A stretch of DNA of 64,000 bases from Paracamarosporium sp. OC-R06-R3 (Eukaryota > Ascomycota > Dothideomycetes > Pleosporales > Didymosphaeriaceae), in assembly GCA_019828545.1 (NCBI GenBank), contig JACVRA010000095.1:375305-439304 (forward strand), written 5' to 3'. This document shows, one piece after another, positions 46,163 to 57,886 of this stretch. The number at the start of each line of letters is the position of its first letter. The stretch's first letter is position 1. The notes beneath the pieces are model-generated. The model was not told where the DNA came from. It made no database searches and saw only the letters and a list, made by a program, of their open reading frames with translations. The position numbers and the translations under genes are program-made.

Positions 46163-46962
46163 TCACGACTCCACACTCAAAGCCTTCAACCCCAAAACCT
46201 TCCCATCCCTCACCCCAACAACATAATACTCCTCCCTCGCACCGCCCAACCCAACCCTAAACACCCTAACCTCCCCACCAACAACCTTCTTCACCGTCTC
46301 CACAACGCCCTCATACTGCCCCTTAGGATCCCACTTCTCAACGCCCAACTCTTCAACCTCGGCATCATGACTCAAAAGCGTCTTCAATTGCTCTAAAGAT
46401 AGTACCACGTTAGCTTTCACATCCCACGTACCATCTCCCATCCCACAGCCCGCAAGTAGGCATCCACCCAACCAAACCCAAACCAAAAAAAAAAAAAACA
46501 AGGGCAAAACTCACGACCAGAAACCTCACCCCCCGCAAAGTTCAGCGCAACAGGCTCAAACGGCTCATCCGCCTCACTAGCGTACGTCTCCCGTACATCC
46601 AGCAGCTCCCTCGGGACCTCGGTGTTCACGCTCTTGGTGCCGTACCCCTGTGCCTGCGCCTTCGCCTGGCCCCCGCTAGCACCCTCATTCGCCTTATTCA
46701 AAAAGGCCTCGTAGTCTGCGTCGGACATTCTCTGTGGCGCGCGTGCGTGGAAGGACGCGGTCGATGCGGGGATGCGGAGTGCGGGTGTGGAGCGGGAGAA
46801 GCGGGTCAGGGAGGGAATGGAGAGTCGGTAATGCTGCTGGAGGAAGGCGGTACGAGGGCGGGGAGTGGTAATGTGTGAGGTGAGGGATTGCGGGGCGCGC
46901 AAGAGCCGTGGCTGTGGGTGCCGTTTGGTCATCTGCGGTGTTGCGGGAAACCAATGACGCAA
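46163..46962 (-). CDS. Fungal protein of unknown function, probably mitochondrial
   Basis: Two exons (46515-46962, 46163-46392; intron 122 bp, with a long T-run on the coding strand) give 225 aa. The N-terminus (about 75 residues) is rich in Arg, Ser, Thr and Leu with few acids, as in a mitochondrial presequence. The mature part starts around MSDADYEAFLNKANEG, has SEADEPFEPVALNFAGGE before the splice, and ends KWDPKGQYEGVVETVKKVVG then VRVFRVGLGGAREEYYVVGV. I recognise this as a conserved fungal family without known function. The start may be the Met at 46962 or the next in-frame Met ten codons later. Confidence 0.8.
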
Positions 46963-47507
46963 CGCGAGAAAACAAACGTGAGGTGCGCGCTACACGAGGG
47001 AGCGAGCGCGTGCGCGCCGACACCACCCGCCGTCGCATCGTCACGACGCAATCATTGAGCGAAGCTTGGTAATCTGCGGGTTTTGACGCGCTTTTGGAAC
47101 ACAGGCATTGTGGAAATGAATTCAATTGCAATTTGGATAGTTTCTGAAAAGGAACAGGAAATGCTGCCGACAGGGACTGGTATCTATGGTACTGCCTCCG
47201 ATAGTGAAACCATGCTAGTTGTTAACAATAATCCGCATTCGAAATCGAATATGTCCGTGGATATCTTTGCCCCAAACACGCCGTGGCCATAAACATCCTC
47301 CCATGATACATGCCAACGCATGAGCGATCCGATATACAGAAGGCATCAGCCTATGACCGATTCGATCGGTCAAGAGTCGCAAATGCTGTTACTAATATGT
47401 AACTGAATCGCAAGCGAAATTGAGAACGACTGAAGAAAAAGAAGGAAAGAGGATCAACAGACTCCAAGTAAGCCCTCAACCAAAAGGTAGGGGATGCCGG
47501 AGCATTT
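46963..47507. other. Intergenic between two minus-strand genes
   Basis: About 545 bp containing the promoter of the mitochondrial-type protein and the 3' UTR of the SSN6-like gene. Nothing else seen. Confidence 0.5.
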
Positions 47508-50472
47508 CTAAGACTTGGATTCAACAGGCGTAGGCGCATGCGATGCCCCATTTGTAGAGGCATTGCGCGGACTGCTACGCTCAGACTTAGCCACGGCGGG
47601 CTTGGGGTCCTCGCCCTCGTCATCATAATTTTCGTCAACGTCCATGTGACGAGCAGCCGGCTCGTGATGCTCCGGGCGCTCTTGCTTGGGAGTCTCCGAC
47701 ATGCGGGGTGGCAAAGGTTGCGGCGTGTTTATCGGGGGCAGCGAAGGCGGATGGTGGGCTGCCTCCGACGGATGGTAACCGTCGTTGAAGCGACGGGGGT
47801 CTGGACCATCTTGCGGGCTGTGGCGCGGTACCTGGGGCGATGACATGCGATGCGGCGGAGATGGGCGCCGACTGTGAGGCTCTTCCAGTTTCTGGCGCTT
47901 CTCGTCGTTTGAAGGGGCCTTGGGGTGCGGGTGTTCGCTCTCTTCCCACTCGCGATGGCGCTTGGGAGGTGCCGTGGGAGGTCGATCCTCCCTCTCACGG
48001 GCGGCTGCCTCGGCAGCTGCAAGAGCAGAGGCAGGCGGAGGAGCACCACTAGCGATCCCACCAGCGGAAGATGGATCAGGGTGATGATATGGGCCCTGGT
48101 ATCCGTTGCGAGGAGATCCAGCTCGGTTCTCGATGATCGGTCGGACCTCAGGAGCCGGGCTACTCATGCGACCATATGGTGGTGGGCCTTGGCTGGGCGG
48201 ACCATTCAACCCAGTAGGTGGAGGAGGTGGCGGTGGAGGCCCGTTGTTTGCATGAGCGCCATAGTTGGGGTTGGAGATGCGGTTAGGCGGTGGTGGAGGT
48301 GGACCCTGCTGCTGCGACTGCTGTTGCTGTTGCTGATGAGGGGGGAGATGAGGCTGCGCCTGCGATGCTTGAGGTGTCAACTGAGGCGGCGGAGGATGGT
48401 AAGGGCTGGGAGCGACGTGATGGGTCTTTGGAGATGGTGAAAGCCCGCGTCGCATAGGTCCAGGCGGAGGTCCTGGAGGTCCGGTAGGGCCGGATGGGCC
48501 AGGACCGTTCGTGGGCGGACGCGATGGCTCTTGGTAAGGACGCATCGGCTCTTGCTTCAGTGGGCTAGGTGGGCGTTGGGCGCCGTGCTGCGCAGGCGGG
48601 CGAATACCCTCTCGTTGGTCATAGGGATTCAGCTGCTGAGGAGGAAGTCCCGGCTCACGAATCTGAGCCAAAGGACGGTTCCATTCAGAAGCACCGAGGG
48701 TAGGTGGAGCAGGGCCTTGAGGAGGCTGCTGGGGTTGAGGGGCACCCCACTGAGGAGCTGCGGGCCCGTGAATGGAAGCGGGCTGATATGCTTGTGGGTG
48801 AACGTCCTGAGGAGCTGGAGCGCTGCCTTGGTTGGGCATGCCGGGGGTCTGTCCGTTCTGAAGCAACTGGAGACGCGCCTTGATGTGCACGTTGGAGGGA
48901 TCAAGGTCTGCTGCGCGTTGATAGGCGTCCAACGCATCAGCTGTCTGGTTGTTGCAGGATTCGTACTGTTGAAGGTTAGACACGCAACGAAAGAAAAAAA
49001 AAAAGGGACACCACAGATAACTTACGAGCGTGCCGAGGTCGTACCACACTTCGCTGATGTTGGGGTTGAGTCGGATAGCGCGAGAGTATGCGTCGAGAGC
49101 ATCGCGGTACTGGTTGATTTGGTAGTAGAGCACACCAATCGAGCACCAGAAAGTCGGGTTACGACCATCCCGATAGACAGCTTGCTGATAGGCTTCATAG
49201 GCCTTGGGATACTTCTGCTGTGACATGTAGCAACGCCCAAGCAAGTACCAGCTTTGTGCATCCGTTTGGTCTGATCACAGAGATTAGCATGTGTATCCAG
49301 CTTGCGCAATGGTGCGCTGTGCTTACCAGAAGCCACTGATTTTTCGAGGTACTCGATAGCCTGTTCTTGACTAGCATAGTTGCTGCTCTGCTGGTGGTGC
49401 AACCAGCCCAACTGTTGCAAAACTTTGGCGTGGTTCGGATCACGCTCCAGCACCCGCCTGTACGCGGCTTTGGCCGAATCAAACTGTCCACGTGTTAAAG
49501 GGTAGGACTTTGGAAAAAGATAACATTGTCGCATACTTCTTTTTGCTGCTCGTAAACATGGCCAATCTGGAACCAGATATCCTCCTCCGTCAGCGGGCGC
49601 GGTGGATTGGTGACTATATATTTGAAACACTGGGCATGGTTAGGTAAGCTTCTAAGGGAGTCGTAGTCAAGCTTACGTCCAGACTCTGGTTGAACTTCTG
49701 CTGCTGCTTGTATATGATACCAAGCCGGAAGTAGATTTCGTTGGCCTTTTCGAAATTTGGCTCCATCCGCATCACTTGGGAGAAGGCTTCCTCGGCGTGC
49801 TCCAGTGATCCGTAGCGGTCGTACAGGATGCCAATGCCATACCAAAGCTTTGGTTCCTGGTCAATTGGTTAACGGGGCGATCACACAAACAGCGAACCAA
49901 GAACAACTTACCTTGGGGTCAGAGAGGTGATAAAGAGCTTGCTGGTAGGCTGAATAAGCCTGCTGAAGATCATCCATCATCAAATAGCAATGGCCTAGCA
50001 AGTGTTAGTTAGTCACAAGATGCGATGTTAGATTTATCAAAGGCATACCCAGACTACCCCAGACGTCGCCATTGGAAGGGTCGACCTTCAAGATGGTGCG
50101 CAAATACTCGACGGCATGAGGAAACTGATCGCGCGTGCGAAGAATGCAGGCGATGCCTTGCATAGCAGCAATTGACCACTGATTGTGCTTCAGGGCCTGT
50201 TCGTAGCATTGCATCGCGCCATCAAGGTCCTGCATTTGCTCCGATAGGGAGCCTACGACGCGTTAGTAATGTCAATACAAGCGTGCTGCCATGCGATGTA
50301 CTATACCTAAGTTGGTCCAAACCGACTCGGTGAGCTGCTGAAGATATTGCGAAGGCGTCTTCGGCTGGCTCATGTGTTGAGGATGGCCGTTGGGTTGCGG
50401 GTGCCCGAGATGCGGGCCGCCGTGGTGCGGCGGCATGCCCGTGGTGGGCGAGGGTTGCTGGTGGCTCGCCAT
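47508..50472 (-). CDS. SSN6: General transcriptional corepressor SSN6/CYC8 (TPR protein)
   Basis: Eight exons (50307-50472, 50049-50252, 49912-49994, 49677-49856, 49537-49629, 49327-49483, 49026-49270, 47508-48965; introns 47-60 bp) give 861 aa. Cyc8/Ssn6 partners Tup1 in the nucleus; its TPR array contacts Tup1 and DNA-binding repressors. After a Pro/His/Gln-rich N-terminus, TPR units run from about residue 50 to 400. Recognisable units include QDLDGAMQCYEQALKHN, GDVWGSLGHCYLMMDDLQQA, LWYGIGILYDRYGSLEHAEE, EDIWFQIGHVYEQQKEFDSA, AQSWYLLGRCYMSQQKYPKA, and VWYDLGTLYESCNNQTADAL. The C-terminal half is Pro/Gln-rich and disordered, with poly-Q and poly-P tracts and an acidic patch near the end. 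All splices fall inside or between TPRs and keep the frame. Confidence 0.96.
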
Positions 50473-51489
50473 GTCGGCTGCGTCTCAGGGCAAACGCAGG
50501 TGAGGCGGCGAGTCCAGGTACGCGAGGGGCGGCGACGGGACGAGAAGCCAGATATCGCGTAGACGCCAGCCTGTGATGACGGGAATGGTCGACTGGGCAA
50601 GATTAGCGGAAGCAGCGCGGTGAGGCGTGGTTGATGCGTCTACGCGACGCGCCAGGCGAACGTACGGAGTAGCGAGCACAAGGCTGGGCGGGCAGTGGGC
50701 GGCGGGCGCGACGCTGGGCAGCGCGACCGGGACGAAGCAAGTGCAGAGGGAGCGAGGGTTGTGGTGACGAGGCCGTCGAGCCGCGTGGGAGGCGGCAGAA
50801 GCGGCGGGGTGAAGTGGGAGCTCGGAGCGGCGAGGGCTGGGCACAGAGGAGAGACGGGAGGAGGAGGGAGAGCAGGGCGAGAGAGAGCTCAAGAACCGCC
50901 GTCCAACGTCGCAGAACCCTAACCCACGAGGCGCCAAGATGGACTTTTGGTAAGATGGATTAGGGAATGGCGTCGACGAGGGGCGTGGCATGAGGACAGG
51001 GGTGCCGCGCATGGGTCGTGCGGCAGGGCGACCCACGCACTCCAGAAAACAGCGATCCCGCCGCACACGACCCTCCTTGCTGCCGCCAGCCACCTGCCGC
51101 AAGCATCCTGCGCGGCCGCCCTGACGCCCTGAGCACGGCTAACCGGCGCGTTTCGACGTCCTCGAGCACTCGACCAGGCTGCGACGGCAGCAGGGCAAGA
51201 AGAGGGCCCATTCCCGCCGCGCTGGGCCATTGCGCTGCGAGGAGGCGCGATGCATTCCCCGGGCGCATGTGCACTGCCTTGGCCGCTCCTCGTCTTCCAC
51301 CACCACCACCACCCGTCGACGAGCATCATCGACGACACGGTTCGGCGGGCGGTGTTGCGGGGCTTCGTCTGCGACCACCACTCACGGCGGCGGGCGGCGC
51401 ATCGCTCAGCCTTCCCGCGTACCAGGCCCTGACTGACAAAGGCGCCACCACGATGCCGTGCGTGGTGCAGCGTGTGCAGCGCGCCGGGG

Positions 51490-51615
51490 CATTTGGCATT
51501 TGGCATCTGGCATTTGGCATCTGGCATTTGGCATCTGGCATTTGGCATCTGGCATTTGGCATTTGGCATTTGGCATTTGGCATTTGGCATTTGGCATTTG
51601 GCATTTGGCATTTGG
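51490..51615. repeat. Heptamer tandem array, 18 copies of CATYTGG
   Basis: Exactly 126 bp of head-to-tail 7-mers. Most units are CATTTGG; units 3, 5, 7 and 9 are CATCTGG, giving an alternating pattern in the left half and a uniform right half. The 21-nt period makes an artificial seven-residue protein repeat in all frames. Confidence 0.95.
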
Positions 51616-51653
51616 GCGCGTCGTGTCTCGGGGGCGCTGCAGCACGAGGAGAG

Positions 51654-51688
<35 letters not shown>
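51654..51688. repeat. Second heptamer array, GTGGACC type (five copies)
   Basis: One GGTGGAC followed by four exact CGTGGAC units, 39 bp after the first heptamer array. Same unit length, different sequence. Confidence 0.9.
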
Positions 51689-51689
<1 letters not shown>

Positions 51690-54193
51690 AGCGGACCAGA
51701 TCTCTCCCAAGCCGCTTAGGCGTTGGCGTCCCCACCAAGCTTCCGGTCTGCTATAGCGTCCGTGACGCACTGGTTTCTCCGCCTCCCGCCTCGGCAGAGA
51801 GCCAGCCTGACAAGGGCCGGTGATTTGTGTGCATTAGCCTGCAGCTGGGGTCCTTTTGGACACAGGCCCGGCCTGGGGGCGGCAGGCTGCGGCAGTACCT
51901 GGCCCCTGGAGTTCGACTCGGGTCAGACCGCCTGCGCTGTTCTTCTGCTTGCGTGCTGTCGCCGTCGCCCGCGCCGTCGCCCCAGCCGCAGCCACGTGAA
52001 ACGCTGCCTCTGGATGGCTGAACCGACGGGGCAAGCCATGGTGGAGCCAGGGGCCTGCGCGTCATGTGTGTGGAAACACGCCAAGCGAGCAGTTGGCCGA
52101 AAGACGACCTCCTCGTGAGCATGCCAGTCCCCGGGGCAACCCACCGTCTGGACGCCGGCTCCAGTGCTTTATTTTTGGGCCGCTCGACACAATCAGACTC
52201 TTGTTGATCCTCTCCGGCCCAATCCTCCCAGAATTGCCAGATGCGATGTGGCCAAGGCGAGGCTTCTCGTGAGCTGTGCCCCAGGTCGAGCCGCCAAGCG
52301 GGCACTGCAAGGCTTGTGTCAATCAGGCCCCGCTGCGACCCTGGACGAGAGGGCGACGGCGACGGCATCGTCTGAGGACCACGGCGCAGCCATCCGAGCC
52401 GGCGCGCCATCTGTGTGCCAGCTTCGATGTATGTACACTGTAGACTCATCCGCGTCGTGCCCGCATCAGGCATCGTCGGCTTACCGCTGTCTCACTCTTC
52501 TCATACGTATTTAGCCAGCACCCATCCATCTCCCACAGGGCTGGTAGCGGAAACGACTGCCACCGTCACCGCTTAAAGCCGCCGACCCCTGCGACAGGAT
52601 ACGCACCTGCTCATTTCTCGGTCGTTACACGGCCGCCTGCACGTCGACTCACCTGCCCGCGACTCTAATCTACGACTGGACGCGCCCTGTGCCCGCTCCG
52701 GGAACCCTCATATACCGCAATCAACGTTTCGTCTACGCGCCCCGTCTCTGGGATCCCTTCCTGGACTGCCCTCCACACGCATCGGGACGCCCTCGCATGC
52801 TGATCGGACCCCGCGTGGGCTCCGCTGACAGCTTGTGCATCCTGTCACATCATGGCAGTTGACGGCTGCCTGTCCACACGCCCGGGCGCTGCCCATCTGC
52901 TCTTGACCTCTGCCGCGGCCGCTCATCGCACGTGAAGCAGACCACCGCGAACGTCTGCTTCTGCATAGACCCGGCAGACCACGCATGCTGCATGGCATGG
53001 CATAGCATGGCGGGTTGGTCCAGTACCATCACACAAAATGCACCGGTGGTGCCAACACCCAACGTCGGAACACAAGCCATGCTGTGGCACGCTAGGCCAA
53101 CGACCCCCGATGGGCCTCCTCCACGGCCTCTCACACGAACATGGCCATGACCAAACAAAGCAGTCAGCGGGAAGAAGCGCGGATGACGGGGCTGCAGACG
53201 CCGGGACGCATTGGTGGGTTTCAGTTTAGAGTTTGGTTGGAGTCGACGCTGCTGTCACACCCTCAGCACGGCCGCATGAGGTCATTGCGTTGCTGCGGCT
53301 GGAAGGTGCAGCGAAGCGATGCAAAATAAGCAAATCTGTTGAGCAGCCGTGTGGAGCCGTGGCGCTGCCGCTTGGCTTGCCTCTCGATTCGAGCCTCTCG
53401 AACGGCCCGCGGCGCCCCTCGGGTGGCGACTCTCGTGAACTCTGTGCTTCCCTCCGAGCCGGAATCGGGAACTGACGTGTGTGCTGCCGAAGCCGACTCT
53501 ACGTGTCCAAAAACTTATAAATTCGCCGTCTTCCTGGCACCGCGTCGCATGCCCTTGTCCAAGCTGACGTCTAGAAGGCTTGTGAGGCTTACTGCATGCC
53601 TTCCGAAGCCCGTTTCCATACACCATCCCTGGCCATGGCCACCAACTACCTGCGTAGCTTTCATACTGGTCATCGTATTTGAACTCGTGTTTTATCCATC
53701 GGGTAGTTTCGACATGTAGATCATGGAGACGGGATATTAGCTCTTGACCATCAAGTGGGTCTTGGCAATGATCTTCACGACCAGAACAGATCCCAAGGTC
53801 GGTTTCAAGGCACATAGGTATTCGATCAAACTAGTTTGAGAGCTATTCGATCAATACGATTTGTTTCTGACTGCGCTGTACCGTCATTGGCCTTGTACGA
53901 TAATCTCATCTAACAAGCTATTCGTGTCCTATCCGTACAAAGTGCAACAGCAGCACCCTCCACAAGGCATGCGCATAATTGAGATCAACCGTTTAGTCGC
54001 ACCAGTTGCCAATGACCAGCGTGCTATACAAAAGTTCCGCGGACGCGGTCATCGAACCATCAGAAGACGAGTCACGGCGTTCCTGCCAGGCACCCGCTCT
54101 GATTGGCCAGAACATATCTCATGATCTGGTGTCGCGTTCGCTTCTCCCAAAAACTTCAGGGTCCAGCGAGCAACATTTCCCACCACGCGCACC

Positions 54194-56129
54194 ATGGAGC
54201 GCTTCGAGGACTACAATCCTCTGCTACTGTATGCAATTGGTGCTGCGACCTTGTCTCTCTTCTACTTCCTGTTTCGAAGCGACCCTGAGGCTGCGGTGCC
54301 TTACAATGTTGCACCGCCAGAGCAGGTCAAGCCCGGGTGGAAAGGCGAGGTGCTGCATGATCTGTCCATGAAAGTGGGTTACTGTTGGCTAGATTCTTGA
54401 GAACGCAACTGACGCGGCAAAGGTCTCTGGTTCTTCGCTGATCCAATGCTACGCTCCCGCAACAGGCGAGGCTCTGGCTCGCATCGACCCCTCTACCACC
54501 TCCTCGATCGACCGCGCCATTGCGAAAGCCGCCGCGGCACAGACACAATGGGCACAGACTACTTTTGCGCAGAGGAGAAAGGTCCTCAAGACAATGCTCA
54601 AGTTCGTCTTGGAAAATCAGGATACTATTGCACGGGTGGCTTGCCTCGATTCGGGAAAGACCATGGTGGATGCGAGCTTGGGAGAGATCTTGGTTACAGT
54701 AGAGAAACTCCGGTGGGTCATCGCGCATGGCGAGAAGAGCTTGAAGAGTGAGGGCAGACCGGGGAACCTGTTGATGGCGTACAAGTGGCATGAGGTTTTG
54801 TGGCAGCCGTTGGGTGTTGTGGCAGCTTGTGTTAGCTGGAAGTAAGTGCCCCTCCAATGCTTTGAATCATGCATTTCTGACCATCTCTAGCTACCCCGTG
54901 AGCTCTTCCTGCCTCGATTGTGTTCCACAAATCCTAACCATGAGCAGTTTCATAACCTGATATCTCCTGTCATTGCGTCCATCTTCGCCGGCAACGCTAT
55001 CATCGTAAAAGGTTCCGAGAACACGGCCTGGTCTAGCAGCTACTTCGCATCGATAGCTACCTCCGCTCTTGTCGCCTGTGGCCACAACCCAGATATCGTC
55101 CAGTCTATTGTCTGCTGGCCCAATGAAGCAGAATACCTTACGTCTCATCCCGGCATCGCACACATCACCTTCATTGGGTCTCGCCAGGTCGCACACCATG
55201 TATGTGCGTCTGCTTCGAAAGCTCTCACGCCAGTTTGCGTCGAACTGGGAGGTAAAGACCCGGCAATCGTCCTGGACGATCTGTCAAACAGCGAGTTCAA
55301 GCGCGTAGCCAGCATCCTGATGCGCGGTGTCTTCCAGTCGGCTGGCCAAAACTGCATCGGCATCGAGCGCATCATCGCCCTTCCAAACGTATACAACCGC
55401 CTCGTCGACCACCTCACGCCACGCATCAAAGCCCTCCGTCCCGGATCCATCCTCAACAGCTCCCCCGACGACCTCCCCATCGACATCGGCGCCTGCATCT
55501 CCGACGCCGGCTTCTCCAAGCTCGAGTCCCTTATCGCAGACGCAGTCTCCCAAGGCGCGCGTCTGATCTGCGGCGGAAAGCGCTACATCCACCCCCAGCA
55601 CCCCAAAGGCCACTTCTTCGCTCCCACGTTCCTAGCAGACGTAACGCCCACGATGAAGATCGCCCAAGAAGAGCTCTTCGCCCCGGTATTCACGCTCATG
55701 CGCGCACAGTCCGTCACCGACGCCATCACCATCGCAAACTCCACCATGTACGCCCTCGGCGCCTCCGTCTACGGCTCGTCCACGCGCGACCTCGAGCGCG
55801 TCGTCCGCGAGGTCCACGCCGGCATGGTGGCCGTTAACGACTTCGCGGTCACGTATATGGTTCAGCTGCCGTTTGGCGGCGTCAAGGGCAGCGGGTACGG
55901 CCGGTTTGCCGGCCAGGAGGGCCTCAGGAGTCTGTGTAACCAGAAGGCTGTCACGAGGGACCGGTGGCCGTGGCTGGCTAAGACGAGCATTCCTGGGCCG
56001 ATGGATTTGCCGCTGAAGGGGAAGGGGGCTGGGAAGAAGGCGTGGCAGATGGCGGTGGGAATCGTGTGGGTTGGGTACGGGGATTGGAGGGGGAAGATCA
56101 GGGGGATCAAGGGGCTGGTTGGGCTGTGA
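54194..56129 (+). CDS. MSC7: MSC7-like membrane-anchored aldehyde dehydrogenase
   Basis: Four exons (54194-54373, 54423-54841, a 7-nt micro-exon 54891-54897, 54948-56129; introns 49-50 bp) give 595 aa. Yeast Msc7 is an ER-linked ALDH-like protein found in a meiotic sister-chromatid recombination screen; substrate unknown. An N-terminal hydrophobic helix (LLLYAIGAATLSLFYFLF, residues 10-27) would anchor it. ALDH landmarks: SWNYPFHNLISPVIASIFAG (restored only if the micro-exon is used), FIGSRQVAHHV, ELGGKDPAIVLDD with the base Glu, GQNCIGIERI with the catalytic Cys, EELFAPV and PFGGVKGSGYGRFAG. A basic, hydrophobic C-terminal tail (KAWQMAVGIVWVGYGDWRGK) fits membrane association. Confidence 0.93.
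54891..54897 (+). other. 7-nt micro-exon in the MSC7-like gene
   Basis: CTACCCC is flanked by ...TCTCTAG and GTGAGC..., with a full donor upstream (54842) and a CAG acceptor downstream (54947). It completes Asn and adds Tyr-Pro, giving the conserved ALDH motif WNYPFHN. Skipping it breaks the frame. Confidence 0.85.
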
Positions 56130-56302
56130 ATGCGGCGTGGTTCCGTGAACAAAGACTTACACGCGTTGGTGTATGATACATAATGCTAATATTGCCAGAT
56201 GATCAGCATAAGCATTGCTCTGCGTTGCGTGTACGCGCGAATACATCGCAGGATATCGTAATCGCACAACTCAAGTCATCCTCTCCAGACGTCCAAACAT
56301 CA

Positions 56303-57886
56303 TCACACCGTCTCAATGTACCTCCTCACCTCCCAGTCCGTAACCGCCTCATCCCAAAGCCTAATCTCATGCTCCCTCGTCCCGCCAAAATGGTCCACAA
56401 ACTCGTCGCCGAAAACCTCCCTCGCGACGCTATCCTTCGCCATAAACCTCTGCGTCGCCTCCTTGAGGCTCTTCGCCAGCCGCACGCCCTTGTCGCTCTG
56501 TCCGCCCACGTCCTCGCCCTTGCCAAGCGGCGGTATCCCAATCTCCATCTTCTTCTCGATGCCCCGCCAGCCGAGCGCCAGGATCGCCGCAAGCACAAAG
56601 TGCGGATTCGTATCTGCGCCCGGGACACGGACTTCGAACCGCGTTGCCTTGCCCGAAGACGTGGGCGGGGATATCAACCGGATGCTTGCAGCTCTGTGCT
56701 CCAGGCCCCAGCTCACCGTGACAGGCGCCCAGAAGTTCTCGACCAGCCTCTTGTAGCTGTTTACGTTGGGGGCAAGGATGGGCATGATATCCGGCAAGCC
56801 GTCGATGAGGCCTGCGAGGAAGTGGCGTCCGAGATCGCTTAGGTATCGCACGTCGGGGTAGGGTGGAGAGGGGTCTTCTTCGCCGCGGTAGAAGAGATTT
56901 GTGCCTTTTTCGTCGACGATGGAGACGTGCATGTGGCCGCTGTTTCCGGGGAGGCCTTCGCGGGGTTTGGCCATGAAGCAGGGTGTTATGCCGTGTTTGG
57001 AGCCGAGCGATTTGACGACGAGCTTGAAGAGGGAGGCTTTGTCTGCCATGGCGGCTATCTCGCCGAATTCGAGGGCCTGGGAGGTGCTGTTAGTGTTGCG
57101 TTGGGCGGGGTATCTCAGAGGTTATACGCACTGCTTCGAAGACACCCGGGCCAGACTCCGTGTGCCAGCCTTCTATGCCGCAATTGAACTGCGCGCATGC
57201 GTCGAAGACGCCGTAGTAGTAGTCCTGGTTGTGCACCGGCCTCGTTATACTGTAGCCAAACATGCCTTCTGTAAGGGATGGAAGAGCGGTAACGGGGTTT
57301 TCGCGCAGGAACGACGCTGTTGACGAGGAGTTCCGTTCTGGTCCATCATGGCTCTGCGGGGCTCTGAACTGGTAGAATTCATACTCGGCTGCCACGACCA
57401 AAGTCAGAAATTAAACAACACCACGCAGTATCTGTCCTGCAATCGAACATGGGACGTACCACCGGCCATAGCTCCGTAGCCCTTCTCCTTCAGCTTATTC
57501 ACTGTCCTCTTCAATATGCTCCGCGGACATGCGCTCAGACTTCCACCCGTGTCCGGATCGTGGAACGATATCAGGAAGAACGGGACGTTGTTCTCCCATG
57601 GTATTCTACGAAACGAAGACAGATCGGGTATGGCAATCAGATCGCGGTATCCGTTCTCCTTATTCGAGATGCTGAGCTCGCGAAAGTAGGTTTGATCGTG
57701 CATGTCCCAGCCAAATATGACGCTGCAGAAGCCGAAGCCATCTTGTGCTATGGAGAGAAATTTCTTTTTCGCCATGAGCTTGCCGCGCAGGACGCCATCC
57801 ACGTCTATGCCTGCGACTTTGACGGCATTGTCGTTTTTGAGGAGCTCGGGGAGGCGCTCGACGGTTATCTCTTCGGCGTCAGACAT
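56303..57886 (-). CDS. Glutamine-synthetase-like protein (GS-I/FluG-type catalytic domain)
   Basis: Three exons (57460-57886, 57132-57388, 56303-57076; introns 71 and 55 bp) give 485 aa. Members ligate ammonia or an amine to glutamate-like acids, or have diverged roles. The N-terminus begins MSDAEEITVERLPELL and carries a beta-grasp region (AGIDVDGVLRGKLM). Catalytic-domain motifs: GAEYEFY across the first splice with metal-binding Glu residues, GPGVFEAALEFGEIAAMADK across the second, GNSGHMHVSI, NSYKRLVENFWAP, SIRLISPPTSSGKATRFEVR, PGADTNPHFVLAAILA. It is distinct from the shorter eukaryotic GSII. The start is set at 57886 because the upstream in-frame extension to 58123 looks like leader sequence. 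Confidence 0.9.

Larger units (their letters stand above)
50473..54193. other. 3.7-kb GC-rich divergent spacer between SSN6 and the MSC7-like gene
   Basis: Long region without a credible gene. ORFs on both strands between 50485 and 53815 are Pro/Arg/Ala/Ser-biased and overlap in several frames, as expected from GC-rich non-coding DNA. Two heptamer tandem arrays lie at 51490-51615 and 51654-51688. It may contain a long SSN6 leader and regulatory DNA. Confidence 0.5.

Noticed and set aside
50485..52473. ORFs of 205-283 aa including a GIWHLAF protein repeat
   Set aside because: They arise from the 7-bp tandem array read through a 21-nt period and from GC-rich sequence. Equivalent repeats appear in all frames.
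53282..53815. 177-aa minus-strand ORF
   Set aside because: No motif, composition like flanking non-coding DNA, and overlapped by other chance ORFs.
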